From NCBI GenBank assembly GCA_023362775.1, contig JALMGJ010000006.1, positions 9,814,501 through 9,878,500 of the forward strand: DNA of 64,000 bases, in the 5' to 3' direction. The notes below the pieces were generated by a model that was not told the origin of the DNA, made no database searches, and was given only the letters and a program-made list of their open reading frames with translations. Of this stretch, positions 63,735 through 64,000 are shown in pieces. The DNA is from Charina bottae. Taxonomy: Eukaryota > Chordata > Lepidosauria > Squamata > Charinaidae. The translations under genes were made by a program, and so were the position numbers. Position 1 is the first letter of the stretch. Each line of letters opens with the position of its first letter.

Positions 63735-64000
63735 GTCTGGGCGAGGCGCGCGGGCCGAGCTGCCCGTCAATCCCCCCACCCCGCCGTTCGGCGTCCTCTC
63801 CCCCCGCTAACCCGAGCCCTGCGGCGGCCGGGGGAGCCGAGCAAGGCTCCGTTCCGGCAGGGCAACTGTAGCGACCGGAGGCGGCCAAGGGGGAGAGCAG
63901 GCGGCTCTTCGCCCTCGGCGCGCCGCGGGGCCAAACGAGCCTCCGGCTGCTGCTTCCGGTGCCCGTGGCCTCTTCGCTGCCGCCACCGCCTCCTTTTGCC
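63700..64000. promoter_or_regulatory. CpG-island-like promoter region
   Basis: Strongly GC-rich with many CG dinucleotides (for example CGGCGCGCCGCGGGG near 63915) in an otherwise AT-rich window. It surrounds the candidate first exon on the - strand and runs off the end of the window. It is a likely CpG-island promoter, inferred from composition only. Confidence 0.55.

Noticed and set aside
63050..63888. Several overlapping open frames of 80-246 codons on both strands
   Set aside because: GC-rich DNA has few stops; there is no family resemblance and the frames compete. Only the short ATG exon at 63669..63734 has a splice context.
1..64000. CRISPR arrays, operons, bacterial elements
   Set aside because: Split genes, SINEs and LINEs show vertebrate nuclear DNA; tandem repeats here are microsatellites or transposon units.

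Overview
This is nuclear DNA of a vertebrate, almost certainly a squamate reptile (lizard or snake). The genes are split by GT-AG introns with vertebrate-type splice sites. The repeats are a squamate mixture: CR1/L2 and BovB LINEs, tRNA-derived SINEs, hAT and Tigger-like MITEs, Penelope-like elements and a Ty3/Gypsy chromovirus fragment. Nothing prokaryotic is present, so operons, ribosome binding sites and CRISPR do not apply.

Two host genes face each other tail to tail. On the + strand, 3903..24522 carries the last twelve recognised coding exons of DNAI7 (CASC1/CFAP94), an axonemal-dynein-associated ciliary protein. They give 663 codons in one continuous frame plus the stop; the N-terminus lies to the left of the window. 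On the - strand, thirteen exons between 48846 and 25022 give 425 continuous codons of IRAG2 (LRMP/JAW1), a tail-anchored ER/nuclear-envelope partner of IP3 receptors. Further upstream exon candidates lie at 55652..55736, 59364..59441 and 63669..63734, the last in a CpG-rich block that looks like a promoter. The stops are 499 bp apart. DNAI7 next to LRMP matches human 12p12.1, which supports both names.

Layout: 1..3.7 kb is a cluster of nested retroelements (SINE, chromovirus integrase/chromodomain, CR1 copies in both orientations). 3.9..24.5 kb is DNAI7 with intronic MITEs, a Penelope fragment pair and solo LTRs. 25..48.9 kb is the IRAG2 3' half; one intron holds a 6.2-kb inverted pair of Penelope-like elements. 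49..63.6 kb is upstream IRAG2 sequence with BovB, MITEs, SINEs, a second Penelope family and an unrecognised minus-strand reading frame at about 52.2..52.5 kb. 63.7..64 kb is the CpG-rich block.

The most striking observation concerns the Penelope elements. The pair at 36492..42708 consists of two head-to-head copies, each with an intact 849-codon RT plus GIY-YIG frame differing at only two residues that I found. The whole pair is flanked by one 13-bp target-site duplication, so it looks like one insertion of an inverted dimer. A smaller head-to-head pair at 16.6..18.15 kb shows the same arrangement with its own duplication. Both Penelope families here carry sequences matching the hammerhead ribozyme core at their ends.
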